Positions 35,469 to 46,105 of a DNA stretch of 56,188 bases are shown here, piece by piece; position 1 is the first letter of the stretch; the number at the start of each line of letters is the position of its first letter. Origin of the DNA: Lingula anatina (taxonomy: Eukaryota > Brachiopoda > Lingulata > Lingulida > Lingulidae); NCBI RefSeq assembly GCF_001039355.2, contig NW_019774624.1, positions 429,484-485,671 of the forward strand. Reading direction: 5' to 3'. A program made the position numbers and the translations under genes. A model generated the notes under the pieces. It saw only the letters and a list, made by a program, of their open reading frames with translations, did not search any database and was not told the DNA's origin.

Positions 35469-38400
35469 GATGGGCTACTATCACCAATGAAAATGTAAGT
35501 CATCGTAAAGACAATCATGATTTGCTTTACGGGGACAATAACCCCCCCTCCCCCCNGAAAATATTTTTTTTTTTGAAATCACTTATTCAAAAAAGAACAC
35601 AAAGTAAATTTTGGAGAGATCACATGAAATTTACTGCGATTTACACCCCCAACTGACTAAAATGTCTGACAATTTTAAAACAAAATGTGCTAAAAGCCCT
35701 GCTTAACATTTTCAGATGTGACTTACTGTCAAACACTGATTATTCTAAGGTCCAATAAAATGTCACATTTTTCTAAAATTTGAAAAATTTTAATTTTGCC
35801 TTCTAACCACGTGGGTGACCTGAGACTACACAACCTACGTACACCAAGCAGAAATCGTCTCTCACGTTTCAGCAGATGGCTTTCTATTTATCACATTTTA
35901 AACCTTAATCACAGGAGAATAGAATTTTATAAACTTAAATTGGATAAATAGTGTGTTGTTTGTGTTACTAAAAGAGGACAACTTGCTGTAATGGATTACA
36001 TAATGTCATCATGTTTTCATATCCAGTTACTAGTACCCTGAACACATTTTATAAACCCTTTTTTTCTATGCAACTATTTTCTTTAATCATACTGATATAA
36101 TTTGCTTAGGAGGGCCCAAGCAGAATTTTTCAAAGTTATTACTCAGGCCTACCCAACTACCAGACTCGGCACTGAATGATCCCGAATTCACCGTTAGATC
36201 GGACCACACTACCAGTTTTCAAGGTGTGCGTCAGAACGCGCTTCTAAGTATCCGCTGCGACACCGCTCTTGCCTAGGACGCGATGTGATAGTGATTTTTC
36301 TCAACGGGGTTGGAAAGGAGTGCATCTCACCTCAAAATTTTTTACAGGGTATGATACAGTGAAGTGCGTACTGACACACACCTTGAAAACGGGGGTAGTG
36401 TGGTCCAATCTACTGGTAAATTTGGGATCATTTGGTGTTGAGTCTGGTAGTTGGGTAGGCCTGTCACTGGACAATGGATTCACATTTTTCAGACTTCATA
36501 TGAGTTGCTTAACAGTATCTACATAGACTATTTCTCTCCAAAATATCATTTAGTTTTATTAAGTTGATTCAACCAGTCTGTCTGTAAAAACCTTATTTCA
36601 GGTTTGTGTTATCTGAAACACTTTAAATTAAAGAAACTACAAGTACAGGGTGGCAACATATCATCACATCAAATTGTCAAATCCACTGGAAACATACTTT
36701 GATCCCAATTATGTGAAATTATTTTGACAAGAAGGTGGTGTTTGGCAGTAAATTTTTTTTTAATTATTTTTTCTTTATTTTTCTTTTTTTTCTTCTTTAT
36801 TAATCCTTAATGCAGATTTTTACAGCCTCTCTCTCCCTCTCTTTCTTTTAAACACATACACACACACACAAACACTTTAAATATATGCAAACAATTTATA
36901 CTTATTTTCTTGATTTCATATTGATTTCATAAGAATGCTACAGCTGAGTTTAGCAAAATTCTCCCCTAACGCACTCAAAACCAGAGCAAACTTCTACTGA
37001 CTGTATTCAAAAATCTTATAATTACAATAAATAAATTTGTGCTCACTGCTTATGGATAAAAGGAGGACAATGATGAAGTCGTTTTATTATAAATTAGAAA
37101 AGCATGTTTAGTAAGCAACCATAATAGGCATAATCTTTTTAAAGCATAGGGTAAAAACATTTTATAAATTCTGCTCAGAACATTTAGTGAGAGTATGCTG
37201 AATATTTGTTATACAATAAAACATCTCTGCTATTAGAAAAAAAAAGCACAGAAAAGGAACAAAGCAGTAAAACAGAAGCCTTTTATTATAAGTGAAAACT
37301 TTAGGGCAGCCACTCAGCTCCCAAAATTAAACAAAAGAAACTAAAAGTATAAAATTTTGAGACACATACCTTTAGGTGGAGTGCGCTCAAACTTTGGAAG
37401 CCACAAGGCAAAGAAATTTTCATTCAAAAAGTTTCTTTCATCAGGCCACCCTGGGGGTTCTACAAATGTAGATAGGCCACAGTCAACCATACACTTGCTA
37501 ACACATCAGAGGTATCGACTGAACAGACACTTTTTTCCTGGCTAACAGTTCTTTCAAAATAAAGTTCTTAATGCACCAGGATGCAGAATGGGATGACCCC
37601 AAGTTTTATACACGGGTTATGTTCTGAGAAGATGTTCAAAAGTCAATTTGTTTGTAATTCTAACACAACTATCCTACAGAAGAAGTACTTTGTAAGTATG
37701 TTGCTTTTTTAAAAGTTCATATATGAAATGCAGCGCTGTACATGAAATAAAGATTATAAAAAAGTGATATTAAAGCAAACATTTAAGTTCATAATCTTTC
37801 TGGAAAATGTGGCACAACTGGTTTCCTGACTTAATTGTTCATAACACAGGGCAAATCTCCTTCGTTTCAATAAGTGTCAACTCCATGAAAATAACTTGTT
37901 CAGTCAATATCTCTTAAGTGTAGCAAGTTAGAAGAAATTTTACTTATATTCAGCCTAGGTTTACAGAAATTATTTCTATTTAAAATCTTAATCAATTTCT
38001 TATGTGCATACATACCTAAATAATGTTTTACTCTGTCATCGGATTCCGCAATTTTGTCCTTGTTCTCTGTTTCAGTGTAATTCACATCACTGCCCTCACT
38101 TTTTACTTCAGTAACTGCATTTGTTTCAGCAGTATTAATTAATAGTCTATCTTCTTCACTCTCTCTCCAAATTTTTAAGCGATTATATACTTGATCATGA
38201 CCATGACTGTTAAATCCATATCTGTAAATAATAATATTGAAAATAATAATAATAATAATAATATTAATATTTTTATGTCACTCTTTATTTGTATCATAAT
38301 TCTGAAAACTGATGTTTTGATAAAAATTTATTATACCTGATAAGGTAATCAAAAAGTTCTTGGCAGCAATTTGGGATCATGCCTGCCAAGAAAACATGTT

Positions 38401-38607
38401 TTTGATACGTAACATAACATTACATGAGAAGATGTAAAAATATGACAATTAGGTGTTTGATAATTGGTGACTGAAACCTTGGAAAAAAACATAATGGGCT
38501 ATGAGTGTGTTAGGTGTGCCATAGTGTGTTGAGGCAATTATGACATTAGTGAAAAGATTGCCTTTATCTTGAAATGGCAGTAACATAATGCTGTTTTGCA
38601 AAAAAAA

Positions 38608-38692
<85 letters not shown>

Positions 38693-40663
38693 CTCCCAGG
38701 GCTAATTTGCTCAAGTGTGTGTGTGTGTTTGTGTGAATGAGTGAGTTTGTGCATGTGTATGCAAACATACATCACAGGCAGATCTGTACACATAAAATAC
38801 ACCTGTTTATCACAGCTCTATCTTCTTTCAGCCTGAACACCCTGGGTTTTGGGTTTCCATCCTGGGGTTTGGGAGTGACACTTCCGACTTCTACAAAGCC
38901 AAATCCCATTTTATACAGTCCATTCATTGCTTCACCATGTTTGTCAAACCCGGCTGCCACGCCCACTGGGTTGGTAAAATGCTGTCCCCAAACTGTGGTT
39001 GCCTAGGCAATTAATTATTATTTGAAAATATTATAGATTACAATTAAGTGTCATTTAATGCCTTTTTAACATTTAGTCACCTTCATTCGGAGTTGACTGT
39101 CAGTTAAGCAAATAGGTCTGACACATTATAGTGTATTTATTAATCACAGGATTAAATAACTAAAAATATACGCATTTATTCAACGTAGCCATTAATGACC
39201 CTCAGAACTCACAAGTCTTGGTGTGTCAGCATATTTTGACTTGGGTACTAGACCATACTTTGCTGCTTTGATGGCGAGGTTGTGGGCAGTCTCAGCACCA
39301 AATACTCTCTGAATAAACGGCATAAAGCGTTCTCTATAAAACCTCTCATTACCACTCCAAACCAATGTCGCCCAGAATATGGCTGTTGAACCACCAACGA
39401 TAATTGCTGCAGATTTTATTTTGCTCATCTTTGGTGTCTGTTGAAAAAGCAAATGCAAAAGAGCATTAATCAACTTACCTATTAAAACAACATAAATCGT
39501 AGTCAATTGCTAGATATGAAAGCATTATAAAACAGTTGACAAGAACAGTGTTATTGTAATATGTAAGGCACAGGGGGCAGAAGGAACAGGGGTGAGGCAT
39601 GTGACCCACTGTGCCCCCTGCACATGCCAGTGTAAATACACTTTTCAAACTTCTGTATATGATTACATGGTTCACACCAAGTATTCTCAACACATTGCTG
39701 CATCTATGCCAAGCAAGATCTTTGGCATACCTATTCTGAACCAGAATTATGTGTAGAAACTGCAATAATATAACAAGATATCATGGGCCATGTAATATGC
39801 CTGCCTTAATCTTTGGATAACCAGATCCTTAGAAAGCTGAAACATTTTCTATGAATATATATAGTAAGAATGTTTACTACAGAATGAAGATATATATATA
39901 TATATGTATTCTCCAGGACACAGGCTTTCATAGAATAGCTGCCCTCCTTAACAATAATGGTCACATCGGCAGCTGGAGGGCCACCACATAAGGATATGCG
40001 TCAAACAGCAAAATTAGGGCTGGTTCAAATTGAAACTATCATTCCACAGAGATCATGGGGACTCTCTCTGAATGCTATCAGATTAACATGCCTCTCTTAG
40101 AAAAAAACAGATAAGCTGGTGATTATATGAGTACATTAGAAACAAGAAATTAATGTGTTCACATTTAGGGAGAGACCACGCAAAGTTGGATAAATCTTCG
40201 TAAAATGATAATTTCAATGGGGATGAGCCCTAACATAGACATACATACACACACATATTTTTATTTTATTTTATTTATTTATATATTTATTTATTTTATT
40301 TATTTATTTATTTTTTTTGGAGGGTTAAATTTAAAATCAAACACATTCTGCACATTGCATGCAATTTTCTAAGATAACCTTTATTCAAGAATAAATCAAA
40401 TATACTTTGCAATATCATAAATAAAGTAACCTGAGCTTTAGCCCATACGATACTAGTTTCTAGGTAAGTTATGAAACTCCCGAGCCACACTTTGGCATTG
40501 ACTTGTCCTTCACGTTGAATCTCAAAGATTTGCAATAGCAAGGGTCTGTGCATAGTATTGTACGTAATACCAGGTACAAGTTAAAACATTAAGGCTTGAA
40601 AACACCTTTTATACTTACAGGTGCCGACGAAGGCGGCCGGTGCATATTCGGATGCACATTCAT
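30721..40663 (-). CDS. DHODH: Dihydroorotate dehydrogenase (quinone), mitochondrial, 5' part of gene
   Basis: DHODH oxidises dihydroorotate to orotate in pyrimidine synthesis at the inner mitochondrial membrane, passing electrons from FMN to ubiquinone. Exons: 40663-40619, 39437-39213, 39002-38803, 38221-38016, 37459-37370, 33943-33753 (or 30911-30721); all phases agree, giving 319 codons. Visible: short N terminus, membrane helix ([19 protein letters not shown]), quinone-site helices ([17 protein letters not shown]), FMN-site motifs [10 protein letters not shown] and [17 protein letters not shown], and [19 protein letters not shown]. The Ser-Ser of that last motif holds the catalytic serine of class 2 enzymes. 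Exons 4 and 5 add about 75 residues before LGINLGKNK that the human enzyme lacks. The C-terminal half (KIAPDL, NTT and GVGG motifs) was not found. The start ATG at 40663 is the first in frame; MSKIKS in exon 2 is an alternative. Confidence 0.95.
32082..32370. repeat. 75-bp minisatellite, four units, ending in (CA)n
   Basis: Each unit runs gatgatcttgcaaacacaca ... cttttaaacttaccctttct and then a tatatactataagg stretch. The same array recurs at 35164-35465 in the second block. Cys/Val-rich open frames over it are artefacts. Read on the minus strand, each unit carries aaagggtaagttt, a splice-donor-like sequence. Confidence 0.85.
32457..35555 (+). repeat. Second copy of the ~3.1 kb block carrying DHODH exon 6
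   Basis: Bounded by the N positions 32450 and 35556. It contains exon 6 at 33943-33753 and longer CA tracts at 34959-34992 and 35424-35465 than the first copy. Divergence is of the size expected for alleles of a highly heterozygous animal, or for a fairly recent tandem duplication. Confidence 0.9.
35557..37369. other. DHODH intron 5, unique part
   Basis: Apart from the MITE at 36144-36463, it holds T-rich tracts near 36770 and a short CA repeat near 36855. No further gene seen. Confidence 0.5.
36144..36463. mobile_element. MITE with ~95-bp terminal inverted repeats in DHODH intron 5
   Basis: The left arm (caggcctacccaactaccag onward to 36234) and the reverse complement of the right arm (36370-36463) match over about 95 bases with scattered changes. 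Flanks ttact and tcact may be a worn target duplication. No transposase; the open frame at 36269-36526 is a by-product. Confidence 0.8.
38600..38692. repeat. A26-(TA)20-T29 self-complementary tract in DHODH intron 3
   Basis: A run of A, an alternating TA tract and a run of T form a 93-base sequence that pairs with itself end to end. Open frames of Lys/Tyr/Ile/Phe over it are meaningless. Confidence 0.95.
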
Positions 40664-41270
40664 GCTCCCATGTGTAGTTTTCAAAACACAGCTAGGCACC
40701 CAATAATATTGTATAGTTGCGTACTTCTTATTTTGTGTTAATGGTCAATTGGCTGTAAGTAAGAGTTGTAAAAAATAGTTTTATTTGAAATTGTAAAATT
40801 CTGATAAATTTTGATGGCAGATATTGGATGATTAACCTGTTCAATGATTCAAAACTATTTGGTAAAACGACAGTCAACTCTGAATGCAGACGACTCACTT
40901 TGGTAAACAGTGCTTGATAAACAAGAACCTGTTATGCATTTTTAGACAAATTTGATAGAAAAGCGACATAGGCCCACACAAAGACCATAAACTCCATTAC
41001 TTTTAGGATACAAAATTAATATTGTATCCTAGATTAGTTTTATTTTCCTTATGTGCTCAGTTAATGCGAAAAAAAAACATTTTGCGAGATAATTATTAAT
41101 GCTCTCGCATCAACAATTCATCGAGGTGAATTTGCGAACGTCGAACTGTTGACGTAGGCCTACATGTGTACATTAATGTAACAACAGCGTTTGGGGGGTG
41201 AAACTGAAACATCACTTGTAAACAAATCTCCCTCACCTGATCAGCTAACAACACCTTTTTGTGACGACGT
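39655..41270 (+). repeat. First copy of a ~1.5 kb duplicated block carrying DHODH exon 1
   Basis: It matches 42825-44280 with a few per cent differences. It carries a 107-base segment (about 40090-40195) absent from the other copy, and a shorter TA tract at 39890. It includes DHODH exon 1 (40663-40619) and its upstream region. Confidence 0.85.
40664..40800 (-). promoter_or_regulatory. DHODH 5' flank
   Basis: No TATA box is seen near the start. An inverted CCAAT (attgg at about 40748-40752) lies about 85 bases upstream of the ATG. A short upstream reading frame (ATG GGA GCA TGA) overlaps the start ATG. Confidence 0.3.
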
Positions 41271-42824
41271 TACTGACTTTGTCTTGGTGGCGCGAGGTAA
41301 TAACTAAACAATTCCATGTTTTCCCATATTCTTTATTATCGCTTTCTAACTTCGCTATCTACAGTTTATTCCTCTACGTTCAACTTCTTACATCGTTCTC
41401 CCCGTCTACATTACATTCTTCGCTTAAGTACAATAAGGTCGTGTCAATCAACTAAAGTAACACTACAAAACACTCCCCGCTCTTATTCGCTGCATGCTGT
41501 CACTTACTAACATTACATTATCTCCCGGGGACGATATGCCTGTCCCTAGGCATATTTTAAAATAAAAATTCACATTGAAATAAATTTTAAACACTCCATT
41601 TTTCTTTTACCATAAATCCATGCAAAACTAAACTAAGTACATAGATATTATATAAGAAACTTATGATAAAATAGAAATACGTTGGACATGAAACCCAAAA
41701 TATAACTCAAAGGAAGATAGATTGACAACTCTTCAGAAAATATGGTTGTTCGTGGATGTGCATTTACATGTTGTCATGTGTGGCCCAAGAGTACAGATAC
41801 TTTTGAATGTTTTCTCTGCGCAGATGTTTAAATCTGTTACTCTCTTATTATGGCTCTGACACATTTTCATATACGGTTTCTTTCTTTCGTTTGTCATTTT
41901 CGATATTGATGGAGTGCACTACGTGAGACAATAGGGCCGATCGCTCCCTGTCCAATGAACAGCAGTCACCACAACGTTGCGACCAGCGCATCGTTCATGA
42001 TGAAGTACTTGTTCATCATCATATATATCCACACTGTAGCGCTCTCTTTTGAAAGNTGAGCATTTCCTTCAAGGACTTGGTCCATTCTCCACTGTCTTGA
42101 TTCAAACTTCAATCTGGTAGGTCTACTTCTAATTTTCTCTGCCGTCTGGATCCAATATTTTGTTTCTATCCTCACTGTACAGTTTTCACCTATATAACAA
42201 GTAAAAAAATTAATAGTCATGAAAATAATTATTAAAGTCATCATCAACACATCTATAACAGTGATTTATTTACATACATACATATTAGACTGATGACAAC
42301 ACAGAAAATTGACATGACTAGTCATATTTTTTTAACCGAAATCTACCTGGATACACAACAGAAAGATAATGAAGAAGAACAAATGATAGATGCACTGATA
42401 TTGACAGTGAGCTTGTACTAATTACCTGTACAGTACACTAGCCCACCTCCGAGATTGTATCAGATAACTGCTTGAACCAGGTGACAAATTTATCTCCCCA
42501 ATAAATGACTCAGGTGAACATAATTACATAATGACCACATTAAGGTTTTGTATTTGGTCTTGTATTTAAGAAAATATCGTGTAACATACCTTTTTATCAG
42601 CTCTTCCTTTTTGCCTGATGTGTGGGCATCCTACATTTTAACCAACTTTACAACTCCGGCATCGTTGTCGCCTCAAATGGCTTGTTTAATATCGCCCCCG
42701 GCATGTCTTATGCTTCCATCATGTGTTCCTATCGCTGTCAACAATGCTTCCGGTACTATTTTGACCCCTGCAGTGCACAATTCCGGTCATGCGCACATCG
42801 CACCTTTCGAATAATGCAAGTCGT
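41271..42824. other. Unique spacer between the two DHODH exon 1 blocks
   Basis: It has an N at 42056. A minus-strand frame across the N (42250-41966) follows a plausible acceptor (acttgttatatag) and contains RPTRLKFESRQWRMDQVLEG. A GC-richer plus-strand island at 42600-42815 stays open in two frames. Neither was identified; both could be fragments of transposons or an upstream gene. Confidence 0.35.
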
Positions 42825-43065
42825 ATATATGATTACATGGTTCACACCAAGTATTCTCAACACATTGCTGCATCTATGCCAAACAAGATCTTTGGCATAC
42901 CTATTCTGAACCAGAATTATGTGTAGAAACTGCAATAACATAACAAGATATCATGGCCCATGTAATATGCCTATGCCTTAATCTTTGGATAAACAGATCC
43001 TTAGAAAGCTGAAACATTTTCTATGAATATATATATATATAGTAAGAATGTTTACTACAGAATGA

Positions 43066-43123
<58 letters not shown>

Positions 43124-43336
43124 TCCAGGACACAGGCTTTCATGGAATAGCTGCCCTCCTTAACAATAATGGTCACATCGGCAGCTGGAGGGCCACCACA
43201 TAAGGATATGGGTCAAACAGCAAAATTAGGGCTGGTTCAAATTGAAACTATCATTCCACAGAGATCGTGGGGACTCTCTCTGAATGCTATCAGATTAACA
43301 TGCCTCTCTTAAGACAATGAGCCCTAGGATAGACAT

Positions 43337-43376
<40 letters not shown>

Positions 43377-44280
43377 TTTTATTTATTTATTTTTATTATT
43401 ATTTTGGGGGGGGGGGGCGGGGGAGGGTAAACTTAAAGTCAAATGCATTCTGCACATTGCATGCAATTTAGTAAGAAAACCTTAATTCAACAATAATCCA
43501 AATATACTTGGCAATATGATAAATAAAGTAACCTAAGATTTAGCCCATACGATACTAGTTCCTATAGGCAAGTTATGAAACTCTCGAGCCCCACTTTGGC
43601 ATTGACTTGTCCTTCAGGTCGAATCTAAAAGATTTGTAATAGCAAGGGTCTGTGCATAGTATTGTACGTAATACCAGGTACAAGCCAAAGCATTAAGGCT
43701 TGAAAACACCTTTTATACTTACAGGTGCCGACGAAGGCGGCCGGTGCATATTCGGATGCACATTCATGCTCCCATGTGTAGTTTTCAAAACACAGCTAGG
43801 CACCCAATAATATTGTGTAGTTGCGTACTTCTTATTTTACATTTATTGGCATCTGGCTGTGAGTAAGGGTTGTAAAAATAGTTTTATTTGAAATTGTAAA
43901 ATTATTTTATATATTTTAGTGGTAGATATTGGATAATTTACCTGTTAAATGCTTTAAAACTATTTGGTAAAAGTGATAGTCAACTCTGAATGCAGACGAC
44001 ACATGTTGATTTTGTATCCTTGACATGTAGTTTGATTTGAAAAGAGATTGGTACATTATTGCTCTTGAGAATTGTGTTCCTTATGTGCTCAGTTAATGCG
44101 GAAATAAACACTCATTTTACGAGATAATGCTGTTGCACCAAAAATACATCGGGGTGAATTTGCTAACACCGAACTGTCGTAGCCCTACATGTGTACATTG
44201 TAACAAAAGCGTTTGGGGGTGAAAATGAAACATCACTTGTAAACAAATCTCCCTCACCTGAACAGCTAACAACATCTTTT
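42825..44280 (+). repeat. Second copy of the ~1.5 kb block carrying DHODH exon 1
   Basis: It aligns with 39655-41270. The TA tract here is long (43070-43120), and a CA tract (43338-43374) and a G run near 43406 differ in length from the other copy. Sequence outside the block differs on both sides. Confidence 0.85.
43723..43767 (-). CDS. DHODH exon 1, second copy
   Basis: Identical coding sequence to 40663-40619 ([15 protein letters not shown]) with the same gtaagt donor. It could be a second promoter and first exon, or the other haplotype. Exon 2 exists only once. Confidence 0.8.
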
Positions 44281-44375
44281 TAAACACAACAATAAACTCT
44301 AAAATCTAGATCCATTTTTTGGAGGTTTACTGATGATTTTAAACAGTAAAGAGGCGAAAAAGGTCTTAAACATGT

Positions 44376-44862
44376 CATGCAGTGGCGGATTTAGGGGGGT
44401 GTCAGGGTCCCGGGGTACTGACCCCACCCCCCTTCGATTTCTGAAAAAGTCACACCAATGGTCCCCTCTTGAAATTACAATTTTGACTAGCTGATTAATA
44501 GTTCTAAACTGTTCCAAATGGCACCGCTAGCCCTCTAAGGCTCTATTCCCATAGATTTTAGATCGATCTATCCCCTCTGGGAGTCTCACTTGATTACTTT
44601 CAGATAATCCGACTTAAATGTCCGTCCCGCCTGCTACAAGCTGTAAGAGGGTAATTAACTTTCGTGTCCGCCCGGCTGACAGCTATTTAGCGTGAACCCC
44701 CAGGGAGTTAGGTCGATCTAAAGTAGGCTAGGTCGATCTAATCTATGGAAATGGGGTGTAAAATACCAAAAATTTTCGAACCCTACGCCAATTAAGGGAG
44801 GGGGATGCATGTCGGCTTTGCATCCCCCCCCTTCAAATAGTCCTGGAACCGCCCTTATTATG
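44376..44862. mobile_element. hAT-like MITE with a nested foldback element
   Basis: The left end cagtggcggatttagggggg resembles the common hAT-type MITE end; the right end, read in reverse complement, is aagggcggttccagg. Inside, 44540-44757 is itself a foldback: ttcccatagattttagatcg on the left matches in reverse the right end tagatcgacct/aatctatggaaat. Confidence 0.5.
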
Positions 44863-45403
44863 GGACTTGGCTATGTAGCCTTCAGTCCGTGAAAAGTAGC
44901 CTACAGAGTAAATACACGGATACAAGAATAAAAAAAAACGGCCTTTAAATTGAGTTAAAAAAGGTAGGCTACGAATTAAAATAACTCATATTAGAAACGA
45001 AACTAGAAGAATAGTAGCCTAAACTACTGTGACATTATTACTGATATACACTCGCAAACTTTCGAGGGAGGCCGAGGCTATATAGCTAGTTGGACACCGG
45101 GATAAATTGGACGCCCCCTCCCCCTTCATAGCTTTCTACTTGTACAGTAGATCTCATATACTAGTAGGGCCTACCCAGTAGGGGCCTACGTGTTACTATA
45201 GTGTCCGATATATGTCTATCTGAAACTTGGGGTATTCATTGCTGTTGTGGTTGTGTAAGATGTGCAACAGTCACAAAAGGCCTAACTGCAGTGGTTGAGA
45301 TGTCAAAGTGGGAGATTTAAAAAAGCAGCTGGTATTACCTGGACATCTATTATTAATGTAAGTCAAAGGCCACGTACGCAATCGTTTATATAAATAACAT
45401 GTT

Positions 45404-45660
45404 CATCATCATCATCATCATCATCATTTAGAGCCTATAGTGTTCCACTGTTGGACAAAGGCCTCAGCATGCTTTTTCCATTGTTTCCTATCCTGAGCCT
45501 CAGATTTCCAGTTTGGCCAAGGTTTCTTCTTCCAAGACTTCCAGTAGTCATCTAATTCATCCCTCCATCGTTTGACCGGCCTTCCTCTTTTTCTTTGTCC
45601 ATACCTTGGGGTCCATTCTGTAAGCCTGATTGTCCACCTATTGTCCTTCATTCTTTTGAC
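45404..45660 (-). mobile_element. RTE-type non-LTR retrotransposon 3' end
   Basis: The minus frame 45660-45424 reads HVKRMKDNRWTIRLTEW, KRGRPVKRWRDELDDYW and AQDRKQWKKHAEAFVQQW. This is the C-terminal tail found in RTE-type endonuclease/reverse transcriptase proteins. It is followed by a (ATG)n tail, seen as (atc)n at 45408-45428. The 5' part is cut off exactly at the foldback element at 45662. It is dead, not a host gene. Confidence 0.85.
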
Positions 45661-45661
45661 A

Positions 45662-45948
45662 TGTTATGGCACGCCAAAGCGGAAAAAATTCAAGACGGGA
45701 AAATTTCCTTCAAGACATCAAAAATACGTTCAAGACATAAATATTTTGTCTCAATTCATACATTTCCATCGTCTAGATTTGAAAAATAGCTTCAAATCGG
45801 AAATTTTCATTCAAAACAACAGAATATCAGCGCAAGATAAATTTTAGTTCAAGACGGCAAAATCGCCTTCAAGACAGCGAAATTGGCTTTGATGTCTTGA
45901 AGGAAAATTTCCTGTCTTGAATTCTTTCCGCTTTGGCGTGCCATAACA
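45662..45948. mobile_element. Foldback (MITE-like) element with ~60-bp inverted ends
   Basis: The left end tgttatggcacgccaaagcg is repeated in reverse complement at the right end (45948 backwards); the arms match over about 60 bases up to tcaagacatca. The interior repeats ttcaagac-type motifs in both orientations. No protein. Confidence 0.8.
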
Positions 45949-45949
45949 C

Positions 45950-46105
45950 GTACCACGTGTTTTGTAAATTAATTTCCATTGGCTGCCCATTACGTAGATA
46001 GAATACGTGTGGCGTGGCTTCTTTATCAGGGTTTATTCATATATTCGTCTTATTGTCTGGGTTACCCATTTGTATTCGATGCGCTTTTCGATAAAACCCC
46101 ACAAT
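45950..46105 (+). promoter_or_regulatory. Upstream region of the EF-hand gene
   Basis: An E-box CACGTG lies at 45954-45959, an inverted CCAAT (attgg) near 45979, and GC-box-like ggcgtggc near 46011. No clear TATA box is seen at the right distance. The promoter starts immediately after the foldback element. Confidence 0.3.

Noticed and set aside
36269-36526. 85-codon plus frame and its minus shadow
   Set aside because: They span the right arm of a MITE.
38449-38802. 117-codon minus frame
   Set aside because: Its centre is the poly-A/TA/poly-T tract and it overlaps DHODH intron 3.
45424-45651. 75-codon basic, Trp-rich minus frame as a host gene
   Set aside because: It is the C-terminal tail of an RTE-type retrotransposon followed by its (ATG)n tail.
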